Source: Silicimonas sp.
Lineage (GTDB): Bacteria; Pseudomonadota; Alphaproteobacteria; Rhodobacterales; Rhodobacteraceae
Assembly (NCBI GenBank): GCA_022826205.1
Contig: JAJDVJ010000026.1
Span: 23,113-87,112, forward strand
Direction of reading: 5' to 3'
Length of the DNA: 64,000 bases
Shown here: one piece after another, positions 55,351-64,000 of the stretch
How positions within the stretch are numbered: the first letter of the stretch is position 1
How the letters are laid out: each line of letters opens with the position of its first letter
The notes under the pieces: model-generated
Database searches by the model: none
Told to the model about the DNA's origin: nothing
What the model saw: the letters and a program-made list of their open reading frames with translations, nothing else
Made by a program: the position numbers and the translations under genes

Positions 55351-55760
55351 CGATTCTGGTAACTGACAGCGGATTTCACACGGAGGAACGGGCTTGGGAC
55401 TTTTGCTCGCCCGACCAGCTTCCGGTTGGCCAGACCGGCCTTGCCGTGGAGCTTGCATCAGACGCTGATCCGACAACGCTGAGCGACCACCTGACGGCCA
55501 TTGACCTGATCCGTGTGAATTTTCCGGAATTCGCCGATGGACGCGGTTTCACCATTGCCCGCGTCCTGCGCCTGATGGGGTACAGTGGCCGCATTCGTGC
55601 CAGCGGCCACGTGATCGCCGACCAGTACGCGATGGCCCGCCGCGCGGGTTTCGATGAAGTCGAGATCGATGCCGAACTCGCCGCCCGCCAGCCAGAGGAA
55701 CAATGGTTGCGGCGGGCAAACTGGAAATCCCATGACTATCAGGCCCTGCTGCGCGCATAA
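55347..55760 (+). CDS. DUF934 family protein
   Basis: The 137-aa protein has the core IDLIRVNFPEFADGRGFTIA and RLMGYSGRIRASGHVIADQ, diagnostic of DUF934, another conserved companion of sulfite reductase. Its ATG overlaps the cysH stop. Function unknown; it has been suggested as an oxidoreductase partner, but I see no cofactor motif. It probably acts in the same step as CysI or CysH. Confidence 0.9.
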   Translation: MTILVTDSGFHTEERAWDFCSPDQLPVGQTGLAVELASDADPTTLSDHLTAIDLIRVNFPEFADGRGFTIARVLRLMGYSGRIRASGHVIADQYAMARRAGFDEVEIDAELAARQPEEQWLRRANWKSHDYQALLRA

Positions 55761-55803
55761 GGCCGTTTACTCCACCAAGAGCAATCTCTAGGAAGGGACG
55801 CCG

Positions 55804-55827
55804 ATGCAAACGGCGCACGAAACATGA
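55804..55827 (+). CDS. Possible 7-codon leader ORF coupled to fpr
   Basis: ATG at 55804 is preceded by AGGAAGGG with a 6-nt spacing, a strong ribosome-binding site. It encodes MQTAHET, and its stop TGA overlaps the fpr start (ATGA). The fpr ATG itself has no good ribosome-binding site, so fpr may be translated by coupling from this leader. It is not seen as a domain or motif. It could be chance. Confidence 0.45.
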   Translation: MQTAHET

Positions 55828-56660
55828 CAGACCAGATGCCAGTGACCACTGTGAATTCAAAGCCGGTAACTCTGCCTGATGCCCAGACCGTGACACATGT
55901 CCGGCACTGGACAGATCGGCTGTTCTCCTTCCGCGTGACACGGCCAGCATCCCTGCGCTTTCGTTCGGGCGAGTTCGTGATGCTCGGACTCATGGGAGAC
56001 AACGGCAAACCTCTTCTTCGCGCATATTCCATTGCCTCTCCTGCCTGGGACGACGAACTGGAATTCTACTCGATCAAGGTTCCTGACGGCCCGCTGACCT
56101 CACGCCTGCAGCATGTCCGGGAGGGAGAGCAGATCATTCTTCGCACCAAGCCCGTTGGAACGCTGGTGCTGGACGCGCTGCTTCCTGGCAACCGCCTCTG
56201 GCTCTTTGCGACCGGAACCGGCATCGCGCCCTTCGCCTCGCTGGTGCGGGATCCAGAAACCTACGAACGTTACGGCGAAGTCATACTGATGCACACGTGC
56301 CGCGATGTGGCGGAACTGGATTATGGTCGCAAGCTGATCGATAGCATCCGCGCCGACGACCTGCTGGCCGAGCTCATCGGCGAGGGCTTTGCGGACAGGC
56401 TGAGATACTACCCCTCGACCACGCGAGAGCCTAGCGCGACAATGGGCAGGATCACTGACAATCTCACGACGGGCAAGGTGCTCGCCGACCTGGCCATCGA
56501 CGGCATCAGCCCTGGCAAGGACCGCGGCATGGTCTGCGGGTCGATTGAATTCATCAAGGACATGAAGGCCGTTCTCGAGGGATTCGGGCTTGAAGAGGGC
56601 GCAAACAGCGATCCAAAGCATTACGTTGTCGAGAAGGCGTTTGTCGGCGACGGCATTTGA
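55824..56660 (+). CDS. fpr: Ferredoxin/flavodoxin-NADP+ reductase
   Basis: This 278-aa FAD enzyme has FRSGEFVMLGL, the FAD motif RAYSIASP, and the NADP-binding ATGTGIAPFASLVRDP. The C-terminus HYVVEKAFVGDGI is typical of bacterial subclass I Fpr (about 258-278 aa). It passes electrons from NADPH to ferredoxin, which could feed the sulfite reductase encoded upstream. It could also serve the Rieske oxygenase at 25465, but nothing here shows it. Confidence 0.94.
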   Translation: MTDQMPVTTVNSKPVTLPDAQTVTHVRHWTDRLFSFRVTRPASLRFRSGEFVMLGLMGDNGKPLLRAYSIASPAWDDELEFYSIKVPDGPLTSRLQHVREGEQIILRTKPVGTLVLDALLPGNRLWLFATGTGIAPFASLVRDPETYERYGEVILMHTCRDVAELDYGRKLIDSIRADDLLAELIGEGFADRLRYYPSTTREPSATMGRITDNLTTGKVLADLAIDGISPGKDRGMVCGSIEFIKDMKAVLEGFGLEEGANSDPKHYVVEKAFVGDGI

Positions 56661-56804
56661 TGTCCGAATCGGGCCCGTTCCATCGGCGCGCCTGGCCTTG
56701 GTCAAGAACCGGTAGCTGGACCGCCCCTTCAGGCACTTGCGACGACATGCAACAGAGCGGCAGGAAACTGCAGTTGCGCTCGCCGTTTTGTCTTGCAAAT
56801 CTGG

Positions 56805-56833
56805 TTGAATCCCCTCAAGTCCGGGCATAATTT
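56805..56833 (+). promoter_or_regulatory. Candidate promoter of infC
   Basis: TTGAAT at 56805-56810 and TAATTT at 56828-56833 are separated by 17 bp, about 30 bp before the infC start. Both boxes are near consensus. Confidence 0.45.
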
Positions 56834-56863
56834 CGTGCACCTGTAGGAACAACAAAGGGACGT

Positions 56864-57412
<549 letters not shown>

Positions 57413-57458
57413 CAGGGGCTGCCGTGCCGCGAGCGCTGGCCGCAGGAAGGGTCAAGGC

Positions 57459-58679
57459 ATGAACGCACAGGACAGAATCAAGGCCAGGAACGCACCGGAT
57501 CTCTCGGATTTTGCATGGGAGGACCCGTTCCGTCTCGCCGACCAGTTGACCGAAGACGAACGAATGTTGGCCGAGTCGGCCCGGGTCTTCGCGGACGGTC
57601 GCCTCGCGCCCCGCATTCGCGCAGCCTATGCCGAGGAGCGAGTGGAACCGGAAGTCATGGCGGAAATGGGAGAGGCCGGGCTGCTGGGCGTCACGATTCC
57701 CGAGGAGTTCGGCGGTCTGGGTTCCAGTTATGTCACCTATGGCCTCGTGGCCCGCGAAATCGAGCGCATCGATTCCGGCTACCGCTCCATGATGTCGGTC
57801 CAGTCTTCACTGGTGATGTATCCGATATTCGCCTACGGCACGAGCGCGCAGCGCGAGAAGTATCTTCCCGGTCTCGCTGCGGGCAGCCTCATCGGTTGCT
57901 TCGGCCTGACCGAGGCCGATGCCGGATCCGACCCGGGCGGCATGAAGACCCGCGCGGAAAGGGCTGGTGGCGGCTATCGGCTGAACGGTTCAAAGACGTG
58001 GATTTCCAACTCCCCGATTGCCGACGTTTTCGTCGTTTGGGCCAAGTCCGACGACCACGGCGGCAAGATTCGGGGATTCGTGCTTGAAAAGGGCGCACAG
58101 GGACTGTCCGCACCAAAGATCGAAGGCAAGCAGTCTCTGAGAGCAAGCGTGACCGGAGAGATTGTGCTCAATGACGTCGAAGTCGGCGAGGAGGCACTCC
58201 TGCCCAATGTCGAGGGACTCAAGGGCCCTTTTGGATGCCTGAATCGCGCGCGGTACGGAATCGCTTGGGGCGTGTTGGGCGCTGCCGAGTTCTGCTGGAC
58301 GGCAGCGCGGCAATACGGCCTCGTCCGCAAGCAATTTGGCAGACCGATTGCGGCCACCCAGTTGTTCCAGAAGAAGCTTGCCGACATGCAGACCGAAATC
58401 GCGCTCGGACTTCAGGGCACATTGCGGGTAGGTCGGCTGATGGACGAAGGCCGTGCGGCTCCAGAGATGATCTCGATCCTGAAACGCAACAATTGCGGCA
58501 AGGCGCTCGACATCGCCCGCATGGCGCGCGACATGCATGGCGGGAACGGAATCTCGGAGGAGTTCCAAGTCATTCGCCACGCGATGAACCTGGAAACAGT
58601 GAACACCTACGAAGGCACACACGACATCCACGCGCTGATTCTGGGCAGGGCACAGACCGGACTGCAGGCGTTTTTCTGA
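57459..58679 (+). CDS. gcdH: Glutaryl-CoA dehydrogenase
   Basis: This 406-aa acyl-CoA dehydrogenase oxidises and decarboxylates glutaryl-CoA to crotonyl-CoA in lysine and tryptophan breakdown. [18 protein letters not shown] contains the Arg that binds the second carboxylate in Gcd[17 protein letters not shown] and [17 protein letters not shown] (catalytic Glu) are further signatures. GGAAGG precedes the ATG. It follows infC but is functionally separate. Confidence 0.95.
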   Translation: MNAQDRIKARNAPDLSDFAWEDPFRLADQLTEDERMLAESARVFADGRLAPRIRAAYAEERVEPEVMAEMGEAGLLGVTIPEEFGGLGSSYVTYGLVAREIERIDSGYRSMMSVQSSLVMYPIFAYGTSAQREKYLPGLAAGSLIGCFGLTEADAGSDPGGMKTRAERAGGGYRLNGSKTWISNSPIADVFVVWAKSDDHGGKIRGFVLEKGAQGLSAPKIEGKQSLRASVTGEIVLNDVEVGEEALLPNVEGLKGPFGCLNRARYGIAWGVLGAAEFCWTAARQYGLVRKQFGRPIAATQLFQKKLADMQTEIALGLQGTLRVGRLMDEGRAAPEMISILKRNNCGKALDIARMARDMHGGNGISEEFQVIRHAMNLETVNTYEGTHDIHALILGRAQTGLQAFF

Positions 58680-58844
58680 GTCCGCCTTGCCGCGACGCGC
58701 CTTGCAGGTCCGATTGAACCGTCAAGGTCTCTACGCCGCCGATTCGGCCTGACCATGCGAGGTCGACATGAACGCGAAGCGCATCTGACCTGCACGAATC
58801 AAAAGCTCCCGTCAGGCCTGGCCGCGGCCAGACGCCGGTTCACC

Positions 58845-59138
58845 TCAACTGTCGTAGTCAGGCGCCCTTGAGGCGCGAACGCGGTCTTGCAGGCGCGGCA
58901 GCAGGACGCCGGCGAGCACACCGATTGCCAACGGCACCGCGTGATCCTCCGACACCAGCCAAGACGCAACCGCCGCAAGCAGGACGCATCCAGCGAGCGA
59001 TACTGCGCGCAGTTCGACCGCCTTGATCGAGTCCTCCTCAATCGATAGGCCCAGCGACAGCAGCCTTCTTGCATGAACTTCGGAATGGGAGGCTCCCCAG
59101 CCTGCGATCAGGCCCAAGACAAATGCCACCAGCATCAT
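58845..59138 (-). CDS. Small inner-membrane protein (97 aa)
   Basis: The protein has two or three hydrophobic segments (MMLVAFVLGLIAGWG; VSLAGCVLLAAVASWLV; VPLAIGVLAGVLLPRL), an acidic middle and a charged C-terminus. AAGGGTG precedes the ATG. Small proteins of this kind lie near pyrC or dnaB in related genomes as I recall, without known function. It is divergent from pyrC. Confidence 0.65.
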   Translation of the reverse strand: MMLVAFVLGLIAGWGASHSEVHARRLLSLGLSIEEDSIKAVELRAVSLAGCVLLAAVASWLVSEDHAVPLAIGVLAGVLLPRLQDRVRASRAPDYDS

Positions 59139-59234
59139 TTCACCCTTTCACATCTATCCATGCAATTTCTAGCCGAATTCCAGTGAGATTTCGAGACTCT
59201 GGCACCCCGGCACCCGTTCCGATAGAGGAGAGGC

Positions 59235-60278
59235 ATGAGTGGCGCCACGCTGACCATCAGGCGGCCGGATGACTGGCATCTGCACCTGCGCGATGGTGCA
59301 ATGTTGGAGGGCGTCCTGCCCTGTTCCGTAGAACATTTCGCTCGCGCCATCATCATGCCGAATCTCGCGCCACCCGTCGTCACGGCGCACGATGCCGCAG
59401 CCTATCGCGATCGCATCCTGGCAGCCCTGCCGAAGGGTTCCGAATTCGAACCCCTGATGACACTCTATCTCACCGAGGACACGGATCCGGTCGACGTGAA
59501 GGCTGCCGCTGACAGCGGACTCGTCAAGGCCGTCAAGCTGTATCCGGCTGGTGCCACGACGAATTCCGCAGAGGGGGTGCGTGATTTCGACAGGATACAA
59601 GGCGTCCTTGAAATGATGGCTGAGACCCGCCTGCCGCTCTGCGTCCACGGCGAAGTGACACGCCCCGAGGTTGACATCTTTGATCGTGAAGCGGTTTTCA
59701 TCGACGAGGTGCTCGACCCGATTCGCCGCAGGACACCGGGGCTACGCGTCGTGATGGAGCATATTACGACAGCAGAGGCCGCAGCCTATGCGACCGATGG
59801 CGGCGGCGACCTCGGCGCAACCATAACCGTCCAGCATCTAATGCTCGACCGAAACGACATGTTGGCTGGTGGCATTCGCCCGCATTTCTATTGCCTGCCG
59901 ATTTTGAAACGCAGCACCCACCGACCGGTATTGATCAAGGCCGCCACGAGCGGCAACCCAGCCTTTTTCCTGGGAACCGACAGCGCACCCCACACGACCG
60001 AGGCCAAGCAAAGCACATGCGGATGCGCTGGATGCTTCACGGCACCCGTAGCGCTCGCTTGCCTCGCGGAAGTCTTCGACAAGGCCGATGCGCTGGACCG
60101 GCTGGAGGGCTTTGTTTCGAAACACGGGGCAAGCTTCTACGGGCTCCCCCTGAATGATGCCAAGATTACGCTGCAGAAAGGAGATCCGGTCGAGTTCCCG
60201 AGGCTCGTGCAGACCGGTGACGGACCAGTGACGGTTTTCGATCCCGGCAAACCGGTCCATTGGCAGGTCGCGTCGTGA
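59235..60278 (+). CDS. pyrC: Dihydroorotase (class II)
   Basis: PyrC cyclises carbamoyl aspartate to dihydroorotate. The 347-aa protein has [10 protein letters not shown] (two zinc ligands), [11 protein letters not shown] with the carboxylated Lys, and [15 protein letters not shown] [11 protein letters not shown] with the catalytic Asp. Length matches the E. coli class. It is followed by pyrE, then dnaB, a common alphaproteobacterial order. Confidence 0.96.
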   Translation: MSGATLTIRRPDDWHLHLRDGAMLEGVLPCSVEHFARAIIMPNLAPPVVTAHDAAAYRDRILAALPKGSEFEPLMTLYLTEDTDPVDVKAAADSGLVKAVKLYPAGATTNSAEGVRDFDRIQGVLEMMAETRLPLCVHGEVTRPEVDIFDREAVFIDEVLDPIRRRTPGLRVVMEHITTAEAAAYATDGGGDLGATITVQHLMLDRNDMLAGGIRPHFYCLPILKRSTHRPVLIKAATSGNPAFFLGTDSAPHTTEAKQSTCGCAGCFTAPVALACLAEVFDKADALDRLEGFVSKHGASFYGLPLNDAKITLQKGDPVEFPRLVQTGDGPVTVFDPGKPVHWQVAS

Positions 60279-60337
60279 TCGCCGGTTCAGTCCGAATCGA
60301 GCGACGCCAAAAGAAAGACAGATTAGCGAGGTAAGAA

Positions 60338-61030
60338 ATGTTTCCGACAGTCTCAATTCCGGAAAGCTTCCCCGACGACTCTGAGATCGCGCGGCAGAGC
60401 GCAGAAATGCTCTTTGAAGCCGATGCCGTTTATTTCAACGCCGACGAGCCCTTCAAGCTGTCAAGCGGACTGCCTTCGCCAACCTACATCGATTGCAGGA
60501 AGCTGATCTCCTACCCTCGCATTCGAAGCCGTCTCATGGACTATCTGGCGGCAAGCGTCTTGCGCCGCACTGGCGTTGATGCCTTTGACAACATCGCTGG
60601 CGGAGAAACGGCTGGCATTCCGTTTGCCGCATTTGTGGCAGAACGATTGGGTCTGCCCATGACCTACATTCGGAAGAAGCCAAAGGGCCACGGCCGGAAC
60701 GCGCGAATCGAGGGCGTGATGGGGGCTGGGGATAGAGTGCTTCTTGTCGAGGATCTTGCAACCGACGGCGGCTCGAAGCTGTCTTTCGTCGATGCCATCC
60801 GAGAGACTGGTGCCACCTGCTCCCACACCGCCGTCATCTTCAATTACGGGATCTTTCCCGAGGCACTGGAACAGCTCGAAAATCATGGAGTTGCACTCCA
60901 TCATTTATGCACTTGGAAGGACGTGGTCGCGGCCGCCAAGACTGGAGAAATGTTTGATGTCGACACCTTGAAGGAGGTGGAATCCTTCCTTGCGGCCCCT
61001 CGTGCGTGGCAGGAAGCGCGCTCGGCCTGA
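60338..61030 (+). CDS. pyrE: Orotate phosphoribosyltransferase
   Basis: PyrE joins orotate and PRPP to make OMP. The 230-aa protein has [38 protein letters not shown] (flexible catalytic loop) and the PRPP motif [14 protein letters not shown]. It follows pyrC by 59 bp in the same direction. The 173-bp gap to dnaB holds no gene. Confidence 0.96.
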   Translation: MFPTVSIPESFPDDSEIARQSAEMLFEADAVYFNADEPFKLSSGLPSPTYIDCRKLISYPRIRSRLMDYLAASVLRRTGVDAFDNIAGGETAGIPFAAFVAERLGLPMTYIRKKPKGHGRNARIEGVMGAGDRVLLVEDLATDGGSKLSFVDAIRETGATCSHTAVIFNYGIFPEALEQLENHGVALHHLCTWKDVVAAAKTGEMFDVDTLKEVESFLAAPRAWQEARSA

Positions 61031-61203
61031 CTGGCAAATTCGACACTAGGTATTGACCTCGACCGCCTACTGACCCCAATATGATGGGGCACATCACCCA
61101 TCCACAGGCAATCCACATGATTTCCAGATGGACCGTGGGCGGTAGCATTGGTTAGATACGCAGGCGCTCGACGAGATCGGAGTGCCTAGAGGCGAGCAGT
61201 GAT

Positions 61204-62691
61204 ATGAACGAAATAGCCCAGATCAGGCAAGTGGGGACGGAAGCGCAGGAATCCGTTCCGCACAACATCGAGGCCGAGCAGCAGCTTCTAGGCGCAATCC
61301 TGACCAACAATGATGTCTTCGACCGCATAGCGTCCCTGGTCTCGGAAACGGACTTCTACGATCCGGTGCACTCCCGGATCTTCGAAGTGGCGAAGAGCCG
61401 CATTTCGAAGAACACCTTGGCCTCGCCGATAACCTTGAAAGCCTTCCTCGAGGATGATCCGGGACTGAAGGAGCTTGGAGGGCCGGCGTACCTGGCCAAG
61501 CTGGCGGGATCCGCAATCTCGTCCTTTGCGGCACGCGACTACGCGCAGATGATCCGCGACTTCTCGATCCGACGAGAACTCATGCAGATCGGCAAGGACA
61601 TCACGGAAAAGGCCGCGAGCGTGGATGTTTCGACGGAGCCCACGGAGCAGATATCGGAGGCCGAGCAAGCCCTATATGAAGTGGCCGAGTCGGGCAGGTC
61701 CTCGACCGGCTTCCAGTCCTTCCTGACCGCCCTGACAACTGCAGTGAACGTTGCTGGCGCCGCCTACAAGCGAGACGGAGGGCTGGCCGGACTTTCCACC
61801 GGGTTCATGGATCTCGACAAGAGAATCGGCGGACTGCACAAGTCGGACCTGCTCATCATTGCCGGACGGCCGTCGATGGGCAAGACGTCGCTGGCGACGA
61901 ACATTGCATTCAACATTGCCAGCACCTACCGCAAGGAGCCGTCGCCCGACGGACATGAGGAGACGGTCAGCGGCGGCGTCGTCGGCTTTTTCTCGCTGGA
62001 GATGTCGGCCGAGCAACTCGCCGCCCGCATCCTGTCGGAAGCATCGGAAATACCGTCCGAGCGCGTGCGAAGCGGGGACATGGACGAGCCCGAGTTTCGC
62101 CGATTCGTCGATGCAGCCAAGAAACTCGAAGCCTGTCCGCTTTACATTGACGACACTCCGGCCCTGCCAATTGGCCAGCTCGCCGTTCGAGCCCGGCGAC
62201 TGAAGCGGGAGCATGGTCTTGATGCCTTGATCGTCGACTATCTGCAGCTTGTGCGGGCGTCCACTACCAGGGACAGCCGGGTCAACGAGGTCTCGGAGAT
62301 TACCCAAAGCCTGAAAGCGATCGCCAAGGAATTGGAGATTCCCGTAATTGCGCTCAGCCAGTTGAGCCGCCAGGTGGAATCACGCGAAGACAAGCGCCCC
62401 TTGCTCAGCGACCTGCGTGAATCCGGGTCTATCGAGCAGGATTCGGATGTCGTGATGTTCGTCTTTCGGGAGGAATACTACAAGGAACGCGAGAAGCCTG
62501 GCGACCACGACGGCGAAGCCATAGCGAAGTGGCACGAGGAAATGGAGAAGGTCCACAATCGCGCCGAGATCATTATCGGCAAGCAGCGCCACGGCCCGAT
62601 CGGAACGGTGGATCTGGCATTCGACGGGCGCTTCACGCGGTTCTCGAACCTTGCCAGGCCTTGGCAGCATGAGGGCATTGGCGACACCTGA
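61204..62691 (+). CDS. dnaB: Replicative DNA helicase
   Basis: DnaB is the hexameric helicase that unwinds the replication fork. The 495-aa protein has an N-terminal domain (VPHNIEAEQQLLGAILTNN), Walker A GRPSMGKTSLA near residue 222, FFSLEMSAEQLAARI, Walker B LIVDYLQLVR, and the arginine-finger region FVFREEYY. No intein is present. It marks the end of housekeeping genes; only mobile-element remains follow. Confidence 0.97.
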   Translation: MNEIAQIRQVGTEAQESVPHNIEAEQQLLGAILTNNDVFDRIASLVSETDFYDPVHSRIFEVAKSRISKNTLASPITLKAFLEDDPGLKELGGPAYLAKLAGSAISSFAARDYAQMIRDFSIRRELMQIGKDITEKAASVDVSTEPTEQISEAEQALYEVAESGRSSTGFQSFLTALTTAVNVAGAAYKRDGGLAGLSTGFMDLDKRIGGLHKSDLLIIAGRPSMGKTSLATNIAFNIASTYRKEPSPDGHEETVSGGVVGFFSLEMSAEQLAARILSEASEIPSERVRSGDMDEPEFRRFVDAAKKLEACPLYIDDTPALPIGQLAVRARRLKREHGLDALIVDYLQLVRASTTRDSRVNEVSEITQSLKAIAKELEIPVIALSQLSRQVESREDKRPLLSDLRESGSIEQDSDVVMFVFREEYYKEREKPGDHDGEAIAKWHEEMEKVHNRAEIIIGKQRHGPIGTVDLAFDGRFTRFSNLARPWQHEGIGDT

Positions 62692-62799
62692 AAGTTCGTC
62701 CCGGACACAGACCTCGGTGGCGGAGCGCTCTTGTCGGATTACGCGTTCTGTCAACGCCGGTTGATCACCGCAATCTGCATCAACGCGCGACGACTTCTT

Positions 62800-63070
62800 C
62801 ACCGCGAAGCCATCCATGTTGCAGTGGAACGCGCCTCGCATCTCGAGATGAAGACTTCGCGGCAGTGGATCCGGCCCGTGCATGCCTGCCCGGAGGACCA
62901 TGTCCGCGCCCCAAGTATTCCCGTGATTGCTTGCGTACCACGCGGATTGGTACATGCACAGGGACCTGGCCCCGATCCTGTTCGAGAACGACAACCGCGA
63001 GGGCGCCCGGGCGCAACGGGGCTCGTCGGTGGAACCCGTAAGAGTGCCGGAATGCGCCAGGGCCATTTCA
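62800..63070 (+). pseudogene. IS1634/IS4-type transposase C-terminal remnant
   Basis: Two frames together spell the end of an IS1634-like DDE transposase. The first has VAVERASHLEMKTSRQW and RPVHACPEDHVRAP (compare VERAFRSLKTxDLxxRPVxHRxxxRVRAH). The second continues LLAYHADWYMHRDLAPILFE and GARAQRGSSVEPVRVPE. A frameshift near 62917 and a TGA at 62924-62926 (in place of Cys) break the gene. About 90 residues remain of a protein usually above 500. No inverted repeats were identified. Gap 62692-62799 shows nothing. Confidence 0.7.
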
Positions 63071-63151
63071 ATGGAATCTTGTCTGTTTGCCGCGTCTGGA
63101 AAAAATCGTATGGCTTCGTCAGTTATGATCGGGTCAATTGACGGATTCCGC

Positions 63152-63712
63152 GTGCTCATCGACGACGCACTCGTATCGAAGAAGGAACAGAACCTCGACC
63201 TGCAGCATGATGCGCTGAGGGTGGCGGGCTGTGAGCGGATCTTCGATGGCAAGGCAAGCGGCGCCAGGACGGAACGGCCGGGCCTGATCCGTGGCCTGGC
63301 GCAGCTGCGCGACGGCGACACGCTGGTCGCATGGCGGCTGGACAGGCTGGGACGACCCCTGAAGGATCTCATCGCCCGCGCCGAGCAGTTTAAGCAAATG
63401 GGTGCCGGGCCAAAAAGTCCCCAGGACGTGATCGACACCACGTCGAGCGGCGGCCGGATGATCTTTCACCATTTCGGCTCCCCGGCCAAGTTCGAGCGCG
63501 ATCTGACCCGCGAGCGGACCCAGACTGGTCTGAAGGCTGCTCGGGCACGCGGCCGCAAGGGCGGTCGGAAGAAGGCGCTGACCGCCAAGCAGCGCGCCCA
63601 CGCGGTGGAGTTCTACCGGTCACGCGAGCACACGGACGCGAAAATCTGCAACCTGATAGGCATTTCGCGCGCCACCCTCTACGCCTATTTTGAAGAATTC
63701 TCCGATGGCTAG
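63152..63712 (+). CDS. Serine recombinase (resolvase/invertase), probably inactive
   Basis: The 186-aa protein has normal family length: NLDLQHDALRVAGCERIF, RLDRLGRPLKDLIARA with D/R/R of the active site, KFERDLTRERTQTGLKAARARGRKGG, and a C-terminal helix-turn-helix (AKICNLIGISRATLYAYFE). GTG 63152 aligns with the usual MLIGYARVS start. Here that reads VLIDDALVS, so the nucleophilic Ser is present but the conserved Tyr and Arg are Asp and Leu. The start lacks a clear ribosome-binding site. It overlaps the next fragment by 8 bp. Loss of the Arg should reduce or abolish strand exchange. Confidence 0.8.
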   Translation: MLIDDALVSKKEQNLDLQHDALRVAGCERIFDGKASGARTERPGLIRGLAQLRDGDTLVAWRLDRLGRPLKDLIARAEQFKQMGAGPKSPQDVIDTTSSGGRMIFHHFGSPAKFERDLTRERTQTGLKAARARGRKGGRKKALTAKQRAHAVEFYRSREHTDAKICNLIGISRATLYAYFEEFSDG

Positions 63713-63941
63713 CAGGGGCCTGCGCATCCCGTCGGAGACGCTGCTTACGCTCAGGACCCGGCTGGCAGCGCTGCCCGCCCGCTCGACCGTGAACCGGTGG
63801 CTCAAGGACCGGGACTTCGACCATCCCCCCATGACCAGGGCTGCGCTGGCCACCTGGTTCGAGGCCCGGCATTCGAACGCCTTCCGGCTGCGGCCGGAAG
63901 AGGCGGAATACTGGAAGTTGACAGTTCAGAGGACTCGTTGA
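63705..63941 (+). pseudogene. DDE transposase remnant with large internal deletion
   Basis: The frame starts ASRGLRIPSETLLTLRTRLAA-like (the start of a transposase that usually follows a resolvase in such elements), then jumps after LPARS to STVNRWLKDRDFDHPPMTRA and FEARHSNAF, which in intact relatives lie more than 100 residues later. After this the frame drifts to a stop at 63941. An internal deletion plus frameshift is the simplest reading. Bases 63942-64000 show no further identifiable part. Confidence 0.6.
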
Positions 63942-64000
63942 GTGGACTGTTCAATCCAAATGGCAACAGTCTGGAAGCCGGCCGCTTTCCGGTCCCGCCC

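Noticed and set aside
61052..61080. TTGACC ... TATGAT as a dnaB promoter
   Set aside because: The spacing is about 21 bp, too long for a standard sigma-70 promoter.
62380..63441. 353-codon minus-strand frame across the end of dnaB and the element remnants
   Set aside because: It is antisense to dnaB and to the transposase/recombinase sequences, whose sense-strand motifs explain the region.

Overview
The window reads as chromosomal DNA of an alphaproteobacterium, most likely a Rhodobacterales relative. The evidence is the gene content and order: gcrA; a membrane-anchored cytochrome c of the CycM type divergent from pheA; a sulfur-assimilation block of cysG, DUF2849, cysI, cysH, DUF934 and fpr beside an Lrp/AsnC regulator; pyrC, pyrE and dnaB together; zwf-pgi; and infC. 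Codon use is GC-rich throughout. All identifications come from reading translations and motifs; no database search was run.

Layout. 1-2318: 3' part of a lipid A-type acyltransferase, a 54-aa secreted Cys peptide and purB. 2319-9360: an accessory block with a CUT2-type ABC importer (permease, substrate-binding protein, dehydrogenase, ATPase). Its binding protein resembles the autoinducer-2 receptor LuxP. The block is flanked by decayed genes, including a tyrosine-recombinase remnant about 230 bp from a tRNA-Gly(CCC). 9361-13019: tRNA-Gly, a thioesterase, pgi and zwf. 13397-15886: a radical SAM protein, an agmatinase-family enzyme and an orphan vsr. 16032-31141: a large catabolic cluster with a CUT1 sugar importer, two Gfo/Idh/MocA oxidoreductases, a TIM-barrel isomerase/epimerase, a dimethylglycine-dehydrogenase-like flavoprotein, a Rieske oxygenase, a beta-propeller protein, an aldo-keto reductase behind a truncated luciferase-like monooxygenase, a cupin and a RidA protein. 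32018-44960: housekeeping genes (ppx/gppA, argF, argD, gcrA, an FMN reductase, pheA, cycM) and the yejABEF peptide importer. 44977-45656: a ParDE-type toxin-antitoxin pair with a candidate operator. 46313-49373: valine catabolism (acyl-CoA dehydrogenase, hydroxyisobutyryl-CoA hydrolase, mmsB). 49489-50502: a DUF808 membrane protein. 50611-56660: sulfate assimilation. 56864-62691: infC, gcdH, a small membrane protein, pyrC, pyrE and dnaB. 62800-64000: a pile of mobile-element remnants (IS1634-like transposase fragment, a serine recombinase lacking conserved active-site residues, and a collapsed DDE transposase).

Working together: the 16-31 kb cluster is best read as uptake plus oxidative breakdown of a sugar-like and/or N-methylated compound. 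The Rieske enzyme and the folate-dependent demethylase-like flavoprotein suggest stepwise N- or O-demethylation. The importer, MocA-family and TIM-barrel enzymes suggest a sugar or polyol. The substrate cannot be deduced from sequence. Both ABC operons carry a strong hairpin just after the binding-protein gene, where it could keep that protein in excess over the membrane components. The two most unusual items are the LuxP-like protein wired to an ABC importer and the demethylase/sugar cluster.
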